From the NCBI RefSeq assembly GCF_004027225.2, contig NC_046358.1:62357528-62421527 (forward strand): DNA of 64,000 nucleotides. The letters run 5' to 3'. Positions 1 to 13,074 of this stretch are shown here, one piece after another. Both the position numbers and the translations under genes were made by a program. Position 1 is the first letter of the stretch, and the number at the start of each line of letters is the position of its first letter. A model generated the notes under the pieces. It was given only the letters and a program-made list of their open reading frames with translations. It did not search any database and was not told the DNA's origin. Source of the stretch: Strigops habroptila. Taxonomy: Eukaryota; Chordata; Aves; Psittaciformes; Psittacidae.

Positions 1-3000
1 GGCTTGATCTTTCCTTTGTCCAGCTTCTAGGCAGCTATTTAGATGAAAACAAATGCTCAGCAGAGATGCAAACCACACAAGATTAGCATTCCTCATCAGT
101 ATATGCAGACATATTATCACTAGATTCTTACCAGACGACAGCAAGCAAGCAGAAGCATGGCTGGATAACACTACATCAAGGTAACCTTTTATTCTGCAGT
201 ATGGAAACTTAAATGTTCTATAAAAGATTTGTTTTCATTTGCATGTTTATTTGTATACCCTTTCAGTTCCTTGTGTTTAACAGAAAACGCAGATTCATTC
301 CAGGGGTATTCAGCCATGGTAGAAATTCCACAGATTCCCCTCTCTTGCAGGATCTCAGAGTGTTAGTAAACATAACAGGCAACCAATCAGTCAGGCTACA
401 GGAACACACACGTCTCCAGAAGGCAGTGAGAAAGCCTTAAATAAAACATAGTACCAGCTTTCAGTAGAGTGCATTGAGACAAATGCCAGGGCTGTGAAAG
501 GTGTCACTGGGATTACCAATGACGTGCTAATGGCTGTTCAAGCAATCTCTGTGCCTCCTTCTCTCTGACTCACTGTCTCCCTTTGGAGGCTCCTCTCACG
601 TCATTGAGGGACTGAGGGTTATTCACAGATCACTGACTAAATGCAAGCTTTAGCTTCCCGCCTGCATTCCCCTGGCCATAGGAACAGGACTGAGGTCACA
701 GTCAAGCAGCTTTTGAGCTTTTTATCAATAGACCCAATGGAAAACCAAACAAAACAAACAACAAAAACTCGAGCACCTTCTGCTCTCCTGCTTCTATCTC
801 CCACCAACCTGCACTCCCCCAAAATCAGGACTTGCCTTTCTGGTTTGTGCTGTTTTCTCCAACGGGTTAAATATTCCTCTGATCACAGCAGAAGTTTTAT
901 GGTTTCTGACTCTTTGCAGAGGCTTCTGACTAATAACGCAACATGAAACGTATACATATATAAAGCTCCCAAGTTTCAGATGAGAATCCAGCTTCAGGAT
1001 AAGTACTAGAGAAACCTTTTGTTACTACTAGAAACAAATGAGCCACAAGTCAACTTATACACCTGTTTCTAATTAGGTTTTACAGTGTGCTGTGATGCTC
1101 TCTCACATACTTTTTATACAAGCACTTTAGCAGGAAGTGCTTCAGGCACTGCCAGTGCAATGTCTTTGACTCAAGCCCCTTCCAAGTCACTATTATCACT
1201 CACCCAAGTGCTATACTGTTGTTGATCTTTTAAATTGGATTCCACGAGTTAGTCATCGTTTTTACTGTAACTGTTAGGTTAAGGCATTACATCCCCAAAT
1301 GAGACTGGCACACAATACTACAATCCCAATGCAGCTAATACTGTATTGTTTTAATGGTGCCTTTGACCGACCACAGTGGCTTTCTTCCCCTTTCCATGTG
1401 GAAATTATCTGTACTGCAAAAAGTGCATCTGTACTAAGATAACTGCAATAGTATTATGGGAATGTAATGAGAACAGTTAGTATCTACACAGCAAAGTAGT
1501 ATAATATTTGTCTGCAGAAAAAAAAATCCCAAACAACCTCAATAAGAGACGATTAGTTTATAAAGGATGACAAAAATAAAGGACTCAAATCCTGTGTCTT
1601 CAATGAACGTGACATGCCATCAAACTGGCTTCAGCACATATGAGCAAACACACTGCAGGTGCGTGAGTGTAACCCATCCATAGGGCTTTTACACATCGTC
1701 TTCCTCACCTCCTCATGTGTAGTTGTTGTTCCTGCAGTGCCTTCTCCCCATTTCACTCATTCTCCTCATTGGTTTTATCCAGGTACCAGTTTTTCACCTG
1801 TAATCCTCACCACTTGTTGCAATATTCCAACAATCAAGATGGCACTTTTTTCCATCTACGGCCCTCTTAAAGTAAAGCAGCAGATTCACTTCATCATCCC
1901 TGGTATTCCCAAATTGCCCAGCCAATTCATCACAAAAGCCTATTCCATCACACTTGGTATCACAAAACAAGATTATTATTTTGATCCAGAGATCACATTT
2001 TCTGTTGCTTGCCAGAAACCTTTGTTTCAGGTGGCTCAAGCCTCTATTGTGCATAAGCACTTCAGGTAACAATAGTAAAAGGGGTTGTTATCATACTATA
2101 TAGACTCAAAAATCAAGGAGAGCCTGGAAAATAGGAAGGGTAAGAATAGTAATTGATTTAATCTACTTAAGCCTTTTTGTTTCCTAACACTGACATGGAG
2201 ATAGTAACCTAGAGATGAGAGAGTCAGCAGAAAAAACTCTCAGGACTTTAACATGTTAAACCACTAGAGCAAAAATTTCCAGATTGTATTTCTTAGCACC
2301 TCAGCACAGCCCATTAAATGTAGCTGTGGCAATGAAGCAGACTGGGGAGGATTCTATTTTTCATCTCCTCCCAAGCACTCCACAGAAGGAAAATACCGCG
2401 CCAAGTTCTCAGTTTACATTTTGTGACATGGTGATGCTCTTAAAAATTAGTTGTACCCTCCACTGAAAGTATAGTTTTCTACTGTCATGACTAAATCTCC
2501 TGAAATAACAAGTCAGTTTATTTTCACACCCTCCAGCTCTCTATGGTAAAGAAATTCCAATTTATTTTTGTCTCTCTTCTTCCTATTTTCAACATTTGTG
2601 ACACTTCTACTTTATAAGATAAACATTTGAAAAAGAAGATGTCTCCGCACTACAGAAACACACTTTTATCACACTGGCTTTTAAAAGAAAAGTTCAGTTC
2701 TGAAAGGGGGGAGAAATCACATCATCAGAAAATGACTTTGGATAGTCCTGTATATGAATTATTCATGTTCTATTTTATAGTCCCCTTTATTCTCCAAGAA
2801 ATATCAAATGATTCAGCAAGCCTATGATTTTCTGTGTTAATCAGATGTCTGACACTATACTCAGGCCTGATGATGGGCCAAAAGAGAAAGAACTTCTTTA
2901 TGTGAGTTAACTGCAAAGACTTGACAAATCCCACTCAGCTGCATGTCTTCATGTAATAAGATGTTCAAATGCAACTTAATTATGTTAGTGAGAATGGAAA

Positions 3001-3512
3001 ATTCCATCTAATGATTTATAGCCCAACCACTAAGACATCAAGTAAGTAGCCTGGCTGATATTTCCATCAGAACTATTATGTACAAAATGAACTACAGCTT
3101 TCAATGCTTTTTGAAAAAAAAGAGAAACTCTCCCTTTTTCTTTCTTTCTTTCAAATCCATTACTACGCTATCATAGCCTATGGTTTCTTTTCCCAACACG
3201 TTTCACACATCACCACCCTTTGTAGTCAAGGACAAGGATATACACACGCACATAACAGATGCATACTTAAACACATGATGGTCAGATTATCTTTCTAACA
3301 ATTCAGAAAAACTGTTGGTTTTTTTTTTGTCAATCCAGACAACCGTTTTGGTTGATTAGCATCATCTCACCCGCTGAAGATCTCATTATGTGATGTTTTA
3401 CAAATTCATCAGTTACACAGAAAGACGGAAAAATACAGCATATTTGTCCAGAACAACACAGAAAATCTGTAGTATGACCTATCTTGCTATATAGATCTGT
3501 AGATGGTCTGTG
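1..3512. other. intergenic, AT-rich, no gene seen
   Basis: Unique-looking sequence far downstream of METTL15. Contains a short CTTT simple repeat (3136-3152) and short chance ORFs. The longest (1659-2069 plus, 136 codons) starts with GTG and overlaps an open 92-codon frame on the other strand at 1794-2072. Neither resembles a known protein. Confidence 0.7.
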
Positions 3513-3700
3513 TAGAATCAGTGAATGGTTTGGGTTGGAAGGGACCTTAAAGCTCATCCAGTTCCAACCCCCAGCCACAGGCAGGGACACCTTCCACTAG
3601 ACCAGGTTGCTCCAAGTCCCGTCCAACCTGGCCTCGAACACTGCCAGGGATGGGGCAGCCACAGCTTCTCTGGGCAACCTGTGCCAGGGCCTCACCGCCA
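3513..3700 (-). mobile_element. CR1 LINE 3' end fragment
   Basis: On the plus strand it reads GAATGGTTTGGGTTGGAAGG..., the reverse complement of a CR1 3' UTR, then the end of ORF2 (reverse complement of the region encoding the CR1 C-terminus, up to the CTCACC stretch at ~3699). Type-B 3' end (gagctttaaggtccctt form). ORFs at 3525-3838 and 3330-3590 are shadows of it. Confidence 0.9.
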
Positions 3701-4292
3701 ACACTGAGTCAGATTCTTCCAAACCCCCTGTCTTCAGATCATTCCTTCTCTCCCATTTTGCTGGTTACAATAACCCTTATTACCATATCTGCCAGTACAT
3801 GGCACAAATTCTTTAGTTCTATTAGTAACAAGTTATAAGTAATAGTAGGGCTTAACCACCTGAGGAAGAATTGTTCTTCTTACCAATGGAGGCATAAAAT
3901 CAGCCATAAACTATATTTTGCTCCATAGATGTTTTTTTCCTGTGCCACACAAGATTTTTGAACAACAAAACCAAAATAAAACCAGCAACCCCACACCAGA
4001 ATAGGGAATTTCAAAGATACAGCTCAACTAATCTAAAACTCACCCTGGTCAAGGAAGGACCATCTTCTGCTCCTGCCCAGCTCACACTGTACAGTTCTGT
4101 CTGTATTCCATGCACCTGATTAAGCAGCAGACAGTTGAACCCAATGGCCAGTTTGATAACAGCATGATTTTGCATTGACTCAGCTGTAACACAACGCTGT
4201 AAACTCGAGCATGTCTACATGGGAAGTTAGACTAGTAAACCTGCATAATCAGCTGAAATTTCATGGTCTAGGTGCTATGAAAAGAAATGGTA

Positions 4293-4436
4293 AATGCCCC
4301 ATCCCTGGCAGCGTTCAAGGCCAGGTTGGACAGAGCCTTGGGCAACATGGTCTAGTGTGAGGCGCCCCTGCCCATGTCAGGAGGAACTATATGATCTTAA
4401 TGTCCTTTCCAATCCCAACCATTCTATAATTCTATG
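4293..4436 (+). mobile_element. CR1 LINE 3' end fragment
   Basis: Starts at ATGCCCCATCCCTGGCAGCG, passes the ORF2 stop (ttgggcaacatggtctag) and ends with the octamers ATTCTATAATTCTATG. Diverged type-A end (gatcttaatgtcctttcc). Lies about 600 bp from the oppositely oriented copy at 3513-3700. Confidence 0.9.
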
Positions 4437-6963
4437 AAAATAAAAATATGTCCTCAACAAAGCAGGGTGCTTTTCTAATGCTGATGTTCAAATTAACATT
4501 TTGATGTTAATTTGATGGTATAACTTCTGACGTAGGTATGACAGACCACACACATTTTGAAATCTCATTGAAAAAAAAACCAAAAGACATACCTCCCTTT
4601 GACCTAATTTTAAGCCGTGTTACAATATTTGGTATTCCCTGTATCCTATGTAAGATAAAACAATAACATAAGGACCTAGCTATATTTGAAAAATAGTAAA
4701 TATGACTACAATGACAGGTTACTGCAAGGAAAAAAGTGTGCAGTAAGATTCTCAACTACAGTTTCACTGTTGCTGCAGTATCTTCTGCCTGCTGAAAATA
4801 ACTGTTTTGATTAGGTATTTTTTCACATTAGAATTAAAAAAAAAATAGGCTATAAAAAACAAGATTAAAAAAAGAAATAAAACATTTTTTACATTATTTT
4901 TAATAACACAGCCTACCCAACTCTTCAAGGCCTCAGTGCAGATTCAATTTCATTATGGCCTTTATGCATGAGCAATGTGCTTAGGAAAATAAAAAGAATC
5001 AAAGTCAGTTAACACCGAATTTCTAACTAATCCTTAAAATGCAACTAACTCACAAAGCAGGCAGGATCATGGGGGCAACATATGATAAATACAGGGACTG
5101 ACTGAACTAAGCAGATTATACAATACACCCACCCACGAGGGCTACAAGAGGAAGACATGGAATGCAATGTGGCAAGGGTAAGCCTTCATACACTAGACTC
5201 AACTGTGCATATCTCAACTGCAGCTTTCTTGTTTTGAATCCGAGGCACTACCCCAGGAATGAGAAGAGCAGAACATGGCACTCTAAGAATAAAAGCTAAC
5301 CCATATATATAATAAATACTGTATGTTCATTTTTTACTTTCTACCTTTTTCCCTTTCAGTGGCTGAGCTGCACACAGCGGCTACTCTAGGACCATCCTAA
5401 ATTGTAAAGCCTTTATTGCAGGCAGGGTAAAGAGTATAAAGAACTAAAATACAGTCAAAAGCAACCACTTCCTTGCCTAACTTGTGCAGTTGGTACAACA
5501 GTTGTGTTGCGTTAGTAACTGATTCATTATTGGCTGGAGGGCTTCATGGTCTTGGATAAAGCTGACTGAACAACAAACAAGTATGATGTAGATAAAAGTT
5601 TGCATCAGTGGCTGGTAAGTGTGCTTGACAGCACTAATTGCCTTTCACTAGCTCATTATAGATTAAGAGGATGCACAGCATAGCATCATTACAGCATCAT
5701 CAGTTCGGAGCAAAACAAACAAATGATTAAGTAAGTTAGTATTGGCAATTACAAAGAACAATAATGAAAACTTAGCAGCGTATGAGAAAGAACACAAAAT
5801 AAACATACAACATGTATTGTCTTTAATCTTTGAAAGCAATCACTTCAATACGAGCTATATAATGTTAATTAATGATACTAGAGCTCACAGCTATGGCATT
5901 TCTTGGCAAATTGTACAAAACAGATGTCTGAGCCTGAAGACACTGGCTTCTATTTTTCCCAAAAATAGTGAGCTGTTAGCATTCTTTCTTCTGTTAACAT
6001 ATTGAAATCTGCTGCCATTTTCTCTCCTGTTGTCTTGGTGTTAAATCAGAAAATACATTGTTGGTTTGGTGAGAGAGGGAAGATGTATTAGGCCAATCTG
6101 AGAAAAGAAAAAAATTAACAGAGACATGAAAAGACTCCCTTTCACAGCATCACTGCTGCCCCAGGGAATATTAGACTGGGGGAGAGACTGCTGGAAGTAT
6201 TTTCAGCAACAGAGGGAAAAGGATAGTGCATGGAAGGAGCGTGTAATAGCATTAGGAATACCTCAGAAGGATGTTCTGTTCCATGTTTTGTTAGTTTCTC
6301 TTGTTACTGCTAAAGCTACTTGGAAATTGAAAGCCTGTACTCCAAAATATTGATATGGCAAAGACTTCACTTGGGAATATTCTAAAGAAAACTTCTGATT
6401 TTCTTGCCATATAACCATATTTTCCATATAACCAAATAATTCTGGTTTCCTCCTCACATTTTTATTTCCGAAAATACTTAAGAAAATCGATTTTCTAGAA
6501 ATTGATTCTGTTTATTGAGACTTGGTAAACGTGAAAAAGCAAAATATGACAGTTGTAATTTGTTTATCAGATCTAATAATGATTGAGCCTTGATTGTATT
6601 CTGAAGGTTTAGGTTCTGTGAAGAAAGGATTTGCAAACTGCTTTGAAAGAAAAGGTAAGAGAAAGTATAGATGAGTTGAAAATGAAAAGATTTGCGTAGT
6701 ATACAAGAAAGCCATCCGTTACCACAGAAAGAGCATGCATAACACTGCCTTTTTGTTACTGAAATGATATTTTAAATGTGTTTAAGGAGGAACTTTTCAG
6801 GTGTATCTCAAAATCCACTGTTTGACAAATGAGACACAAACACTATCTCCCAGAATACATCATCCTGCTAGAAAAGCCTAATAAACAAAATACATCAGCA
6901 AAATAAGACTTGTCTGTGAGTACTGAAGAGATGCTCTCAAATATGTTGGCGAAAAAGAAAAAA
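4437..6963. other. intergenic, no feature seen
   Basis: AT-rich non-coding DNA between a CR1 end and the solo LTR. Short A runs near 4836 and 4868 only. Confidence 0.7.
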
Positions 6964-6968
6964 GTTTG
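6964..6968. repeat. target-site duplication, left copy (GTTTG)
   Basis: Five bases directly left of the LTR terminus, identical to 7549-7553 on the right side. Confidence 0.85.
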
Positions 6969-7548
6969 TGTGCTGGTTTTGGCTGGGATAGAGTTAATTT
7001 TCTTCACAGAAGCTGGTATAGGGCTGTGTTTTGGATTTGTGCTGGAAACAGCGTTGATAACTGAGGGATGTTTCAGTTCCTGCTGAGCAGTGCTTACACA
7101 GAGCCAAGGCCTTTTCTGCCTCTCACCCACCCCACCAGCAGGCTGGGGATGCACAAGTGGTTGGGAGAGGGCACAGGCAGGACAGCTGACCCCAACTGAC
7201 CCAAGGGATGTCCCAGACCATATGGTGTCATGCTCACATACAGAGCTGGGGGAAGGAGGAAGGTGGAGACATTGGGAGTGATGGCATTTGTCTTCCCAAG
7301 AAACAGTTACACATGATGGAGCCCTGCTCTCCTGAAGATGGCTGAACACCTGCCTGCCCATGGGAAGTGGGGAGTGAATTCCTTGGCTGGTTTTGCTCAT
7401 AGGTGTGGCTTTTGCTTTACCTATTAAACTGCCTTTATCTCAACCCATGAGTTTTCTCACTTTTACCTTACTGATTCTCTCCCCCAACCCACCAGGATGG
7501 AGTGAGTAAGAGGCTGTGTGGGGCTTAGTTGTCATCCAGGGTTAAACA
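6969..7548 (+). mobile_element. solo LTR of an avian endogenous retrovirus (ERVL-type), 580 bp
   Basis: The element begins TGTGCTGGTTTTGGCTGGGA and ends GGGTTAAACA, i.e. the TG...CA termini of an LTR. It is flanked by an exact 5-bp direct repeat GTTTG (6964-6968 and 7549-7553), the target-site duplication. I recognise the sequence as a widespread bird LTR family, probably class III/ERVL-like; the 5-bp duplication agrees, but the exact family name needs a Repbase search. A poly(A) signal variant ATTAAA at 7423-7428 on the plus strand places R/U5 to the right and sets the orientation. No internal gag/pol sequence adjoins it, so it is a solo LTR left by recombination between the two LTRs of a provirus. 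ORFs on either strand inside it (e.g. minus 6843-7400) are not genes. Confidence 0.9.
7423..7428 (+). terminator. poly(A) signal variant of the solo LTR (ATTAAA)
   Basis: ATTAAA within the 3' third of the LTR, the position expected for the R-region signal. It is followed by a T/C-rich segment. It gives the LTR orientation as plus. Confidence 0.55.
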
Positions 7549-7553
7549 GTTTG
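7549..7553. repeat. target-site duplication, right copy (GTTTG)
   Basis: Five bases directly right of the LTR terminus, identical to 6964-6968. Confidence 0.85.
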
Positions 7554-8298
7554 GTTTTAAGTCTGCCAAGTTGACATGCTAGCTTTGTAACACAGAGTTG
7601 TTTAGAACCATGCTGTATTGTTTTAGCTTAGATTTGCCTTACTGATCTTTATAAGGCAGCGAAATATTTGCAAGGAGAAATATTTCCAGTTGTAGAATAT
7701 GCCAGGCAGTGATTATGTGGAAAAACTAATGCCAAATTCTCTGTTTTAGAGAACTTTGGCAAAACTGTTCAGTGATACTGCATTCAATTCTGGGAATTTT
7801 GAATTAGAAAGCTGAAGAAAGATATAATGAACTCAGAGAAGAGTAAGAAAGGAGCTGGCTGAGAAAGGGTTAAAAATAAAATTAAAGACCTCAACAAGAC
7901 GTTTGGTGAACAATGGAAGGAGTTCTGAAAAAGTGGGGTGTTTGATAATGTTCGAGACGTTTGGGTGGTATTGTTATTGAGCAGGACTATTTAACATTGG
8001 AAATTGCACAATTTTGAGTAATATGGTGAACTTTATAAATCCCAAAAGAGGCAAGAGATTATAGAATTAAAAAAAAATAAAATATCTAGTAGTCTCTAAG
8101 GACAGCTGAGTTCAATCACAAAACTGCTTCTAGGTAATGCACAAGGCCAGAGCACAGCAGTTCTGGACTCACTTATCAGGTCTGTTATATATATCATCAG
8201 CAAACCCAGGAGCAGCTCATCTTTCTTTACTGCAATTGTGCTTTACTAGAATGGGGATGTTGGTATCGCCGCTTCCTCAATCTTTGTTTTATCTATTT

Positions 8299-8423
8299 AA
8301 ACTGTAAAGCCTTAAGGGGAAAAATTACTTCATGCTATCTGTTCATAGAGTACCTTGCACAGTGGGATCCTAATTTGAGTTCTCCAATTGCTGCCATAAT
8401 ACAAATAATAAATGATAATGTAT
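8299..8423 (+). mobile_element. ancient amniote interspersed-repeat relic (L2/CR1-L3/MIR-type 3' end)
   Basis: The order ACTGTAAAGCCTTAAGGGGA ... tagagtaccttgcacagtgg ... ccataatacaaataataaat follows a repeat shared by mammals, turtles and birds (strings of the type actgtaagctc...ggggcaggga, gcgcctagcacaatggg, aatacaaataataaataat). I match it from memory and cannot give the family name with certainty. Diverged and non-coding. Confidence 0.6.
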
Positions 8424-11400
8424 TAAGACCACCAAAGAACAGCCCTCCAGTTTAATAAATGTAAATCCTCACTTGAGATAGTTAAATCTACTCTGGACTT
8501 AGAAATAGAAAACATATTTCAGGGAATAATCCTGTACCAGTAGGGGCATAGCTGACCTATTTTTATCTCTAGTTCCATGAATCACAGAAGTTAAAATGGA
8601 CGCATTACAGTATCAAATGTCTATTTTAAATGATTTAATAGAAGGAGAAATCTTTTGAAGTCCCTTTTCTGTCAGACACAGCACTCTACATATTGAGCCC
8701 AATGTAAGGTGCTTATCTTTGAAATATGAAATAAAAGCTGTTGACCTTTTAAACACAAATCTTGGTGAGCTTTGGTATGGCTTGGTCTAATTATATTATA
8801 ATGGATAGAAGGTAATCTCTTATGTATGCTGTCTAGGCACATCACCTCTTATCAGAAATCTCAGGGAAAGAATTGGCCCTATAGCAAATCAGTGAGGTAG
8901 CAATCTTTGTTGAAAGACCAGGATACCCTGGCTTCACAACAGACAACAAGAGATGCATGACATTGCTAAGCAACGCTATGAGCTAGTGAGGTTTTCTCTG
9001 GCTTCATATGGTGTGGTAGTTAAGGAAGTAAGAGCAAGAAGAGAAAGACAAAAACAACCAAATGAACTGAAGAGTGTAAGAAAGAAACCAAAAGAAGAAA
9101 TGGAAAAGCAGGAAAAATAAGTGGGAGTTAATAAAGCAACTGTAGCATATAAAACCCGCTCTTCTAGGAAAGCCACAATATTATTATTTTCTAAGTAGGA
9201 AGTAATAAAAATCAGTATGTTTACCAATGGATTTCTCCAGCTAAACTTTCATCATCTCATTTTCCTTTAAATTGTCTAATCACATATGGATTGGAAAATG
9301 CTTCCTAAAGTAAGCTACGCTTTAAAGGAAATCACCATTTGTTAAAGCTTTTCTGCAGGTAGCCTAGAGAATGTTTCAAATCTAAAGAAGTGATTGGCAC
9401 AAGTTTAAGAATTGAAAGCAGAACTGTTCATATGTCTCCATCTTTTCTCTTGATAAGGTTAATTCTCAGGTGATAACAGTTTGTCTATGGTTAGACACTC
9501 CCACGTTTTCTTTTTTTAATAGAAATATTCACTACTGCTCATTTAATGACCATGCAACCAGTGCTGTTAAAAGTCTTGCCACCAAACAGAAAACCAAACA
9601 ACCCAGCAGATAACTTTTGAAAGTATGGCTTGAATTGTTCCTCAGTACAATCAAATCCATGCTCATGTGCAAGAGAATCTAGTGTAAAACAAAGGTATAA
9701 TACAAGCATGCTTTCAATCTAATTGTAAAAGGGTTGTAAAAGGGTTGCACTTTCTAAACAAAGTCCTCTGATTCTTTTCCTCCATTTAGGTTATTCTTCA
9801 GTTCTTTCCAAGGTCTCTAACTCTCTTGTGCAACTTCTGTATTCTGCCAGAGAAATGACATTTGGTAAAAGATTAATGAACAATCCCAATCCACCTCTCA
9901 TTCAACACTGAGGAGGTGTATTGTCACCTTGTTTATGTATACTCCCTGTCAGGGAAATACCTTCTGACCTTATTTTTCCTGGAGTACTTCCCAGACAAAA
10001 TAAACCTATTGCATAGACTGCAACAGAATTGCTATCTCTTAACTCCCTGAGGAGACTACAAGAGATACTTTGCAACACCTTGATCATATGATGCAAAAGC
10101 TGATATTTGGTATTTCTCATTGAGATCTAAAATAGTTAAAAGGACCATCCCAAATAAACCATTTGTCTTTATAACCTTTAGGTGTTCATAATCATTGCAC
10201 TAGTCAAAATGGAACAAGTCTCACTATTGGTCCCCCGGGTGACAAATAATTGTCTAAAAATAAACAACTCATTTAAAACTAAAAATCATTTAGTTTCTAA
10301 TCATTTGATCAGAAAACAAAGTAGATATTTGATACAGAATATGAGTCTCTGACTTGGTATGCTAGTTTAATTCAAGTAAGTCCAAGATTCTAGTTTCCTA
10401 CTGGTTTGTAAACATACAGCAAGAATCACATTACATCAAATCCCTCAAGAAAGAGCACCAACTACAAACTAAATAAGCCACAATTTCAGTGTCATTACAC
10501 TGTTTTCTGATTCACTAACAGAAGCAAAAGTAATCTTGGTAAACAATTACAAGCAGACTCTGGGCTGCAAACCTGTAAAATACTACTACTGATGAAGTCA
10601 CTTCCTGACTATTATTTTTGTGTGGGAAGACTGTTCTTCTCCAGTTTTCTAAGAATTTTCAGTCTTTAAGCGCCTACAATGAGCAGCTTATTTTGCAGTG
10701 TCTGTCAGCCCAGAAGTTGTTTAATTATTCTTTCCATCTTAATGAAAACATGCTTCTTATCTAGATGTTAATAGCTAAAAAATATGTTCTGTTAGACTAA
10801 GAACTCTAGTTGCACGGTTATTCAGGATTTTAAATATGGTGCATTTAGAAAAGCTTTTACTTTCTGATTTAGAATAACCCCCAGCCCTATCCTTCTTTGT
10901 GCCATGCTTTTAAATCTCTACTCCCACTAATACTGAGGGACATCAGGGAGTTATCCTTTAATGAGGTCCAGGAATTACACAAACTTTGGAAATATTTCAG
11001 CCGCTTTGTTAAAGGCACTCTCCATTCAGTTTGGGGCATGAGAAGTGGTTTTCGACCAGAAGAGGGAGCTCATATTGTTCTATTACTTGCAAGAGCAACG
11101 CGTGGAGGCACACAGGGTACTTAAATCCATTTGGTACAGAAATGAGAAAGGTAATCAGACATATTTTAATAAGCAAGATAAGTACAGATAAAAGTTTGAA
11201 CTGAAATCAATCTTACTTAAAGACTTTTTCAATGAAACCAGAATTGTTCCAGATTTAGTTCACGAAAATAAAATGCCACATTTTTAACTATGCTTTTGAT
11301 AGTAAGATTTAAGATTTATGCCTGCTACTGTTCTATGAGTAACTCCATAGTGAGAGCATTTATGGGATGGCAGGTCTCTACCATGATGAACAATGCCTGC

Positions 11401-12151
11401 AAAATTCAGCTTTGCTCTATACATAATAACAATATACAAATGCTAACGGTCCTAGAGCCAATCTTAGATTTCCCATCAAGCTCTGTCATGTTTAAACTGC
11501 AGAAGTAGCAACAAAGTTCTTTGAAGGCTTGCAATACTCTTGAGCCTGTTATCATCAAAATGGAATAATTAACAAAAGAGCAATGTCAAGAAAGAAAACG
11601 AGCTTGGTCTGAAGACAGAAAGCACCAGTTGCTGTTTCTGCAGCTAGTGAAGACCTACTCCAGTGCAGCCCAAAGAAGGATGTTCCAGAGAGCTGTGAAG
11701 GATGCTGGAAACACATGAGAAGTAAATTACATGATCAAACTGTGTCCTCCTCCATGGTTGGACTGTTTTCTGATGACTGTTTTCTAATCTTTAGGCCTGT
11801 TGAGTTCTAAATGTCTTGAACTATAAGGCTTTTATTAGTTCCCATGTTCTCCAAACTCCATAGTTAATAATATTTCAAATATTTTCTGGCACCCAATCTT
11901 TTCTTTTTTGCTTCTGTTTTCATCTCATCACTTTCAGGCCTACACATCTTGACAAACAATTCTGCTCCTTTCTTATTGCTTACCTCTTTGAAATAATCAG
12001 GTCTTGTTCGTTTATCCATACACATCCACACACAAACCCACATACACATTTGAATGGCCCTGGAGATGAGGATGATATAAAATGGATATTATAACTGTGA
12101 AGCATCGAAAAACTGATTCAAGCACAAAATTAAGTAGGGAGGGGTTGGGAT

Positions 12152-12184
<33 letters not shown>

Positions 12185-12899
12185 AAAGTATTTCACGGAT
12201 GGTTTGAGGGTGAAAACTTCAAAATTTTATCTGGGCTTGCAAGCACTGCTTATGCCTCACTGGCAATATTTCCCCATGCAATCTAACCAATTGCATATGT
12301 GTCCAGAACAAAAGTGCAAATGTGCATCCATTCAGATCAGTGTATTTTAGACATTTGCCTTTTCATGGGCTCCTTTTCATGGCCCTTTCAAACATTATTA
12401 GAGTTTTCAACACGAATTATCTATAAAGAAGAAAAAAGTCTGAGCATTGTTTTCTGTGCAGTTGTTTCAATGTTATTTAAACATTTATATATTGGTGTAT
12501 GCTCTAATTGAAAATCAGAAAAATAACAAGAATGTGGTCTACTGTGCTGACAGACTTAGCCACAAGTTGTTCCAACATCTCACTAAAACATAACAAACTT
12601 GTAATTCCCCAAACAGGTATGTAGATGATTAGTGGTTTAAACTAAGTGACATTTATTGATTTTAAAAGACCACTCCTTTCTGCACATAACACTTTGCATG
12701 TTGACCTACAATCCGTTACCCTCAGTAACTTCCCTGAAGAAAAGTGTACCACCTCCAAATTCGTACTATTATCATTATTAAATAAAAAAAAAATTATTAA
12801 AGGTTTGCAGATATGTAACTCTATGCAGATGGCATTGAGTACATCTTACTGGTGCAGAATGCTTTGCTATATTGCAAATCCATACATACTATTTGGTTT
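8424..12899. other. intergenic, little seen
   Basis: AT-rich unique sequence. Holds an 11-bp direct repeat (ttgtaaaaggg twice, near 9723-9745) and the T23-GT tract listed separately. No convincing exon. Confidence 0.7.
12151..12184 (+). repeat. T23 followed by (GT)n
   Basis: A 23-base T run (12151-12173) followed by GTGTGTGTGTG. A compound simple repeat, possibly the tail of a minus-strand retroposon, but no AATAAA is seen on that strand nearby. Confidence 0.9.
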
Positions 12900-13074
12900 T
12901 ATTGTGACATAAATGCCATTAAGCTTCTCAGCATATTTTTCAGTGTTGTATGCTAATTTACATTTCAATCCTGTTCATGTGTCTTCTCAGTAAATCAGAT
13001 TTGCCTTTTATTACAATGTAAAATACCATTTGTAGCCTAATAAAAGTGATGCATACAATTAAAAAAAAAAAAAA
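12900..13074 (+). pseudogene. probable retrocopy 3' end: AATAAA then A14, source unknown
   Basis: AATAAA at 13039-13044 is followed 16 bases later by a 14-base A run (13061-13074), then an A-rich extension (gaaaaag). The preceding ~150 bp look like ordinary 3' UTR (ttttattacaatgtaaaata, ccatttgtagcctaataaaa). No coding similarity is seen in the upstream 88-codon ORF (12646-12912). The left boundary is arbitrary and no target-site duplication was found. Confidence 0.4.

Noticed and set aside
1659..2072. 136-codon plus ORF overlapping a 92-codon minus ORF
   Set aside because: The plus ORF begins with GTG, neither translation resembles a known family, and there is no splice or codon evidence. 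Overlapping open frames alone are not enough.
6843..7400. 185-codon minus-strand ORF, one of the longest in the window
   Set aside because: It is almost entirely the antisense of the solo LTR and shows no protein motif.
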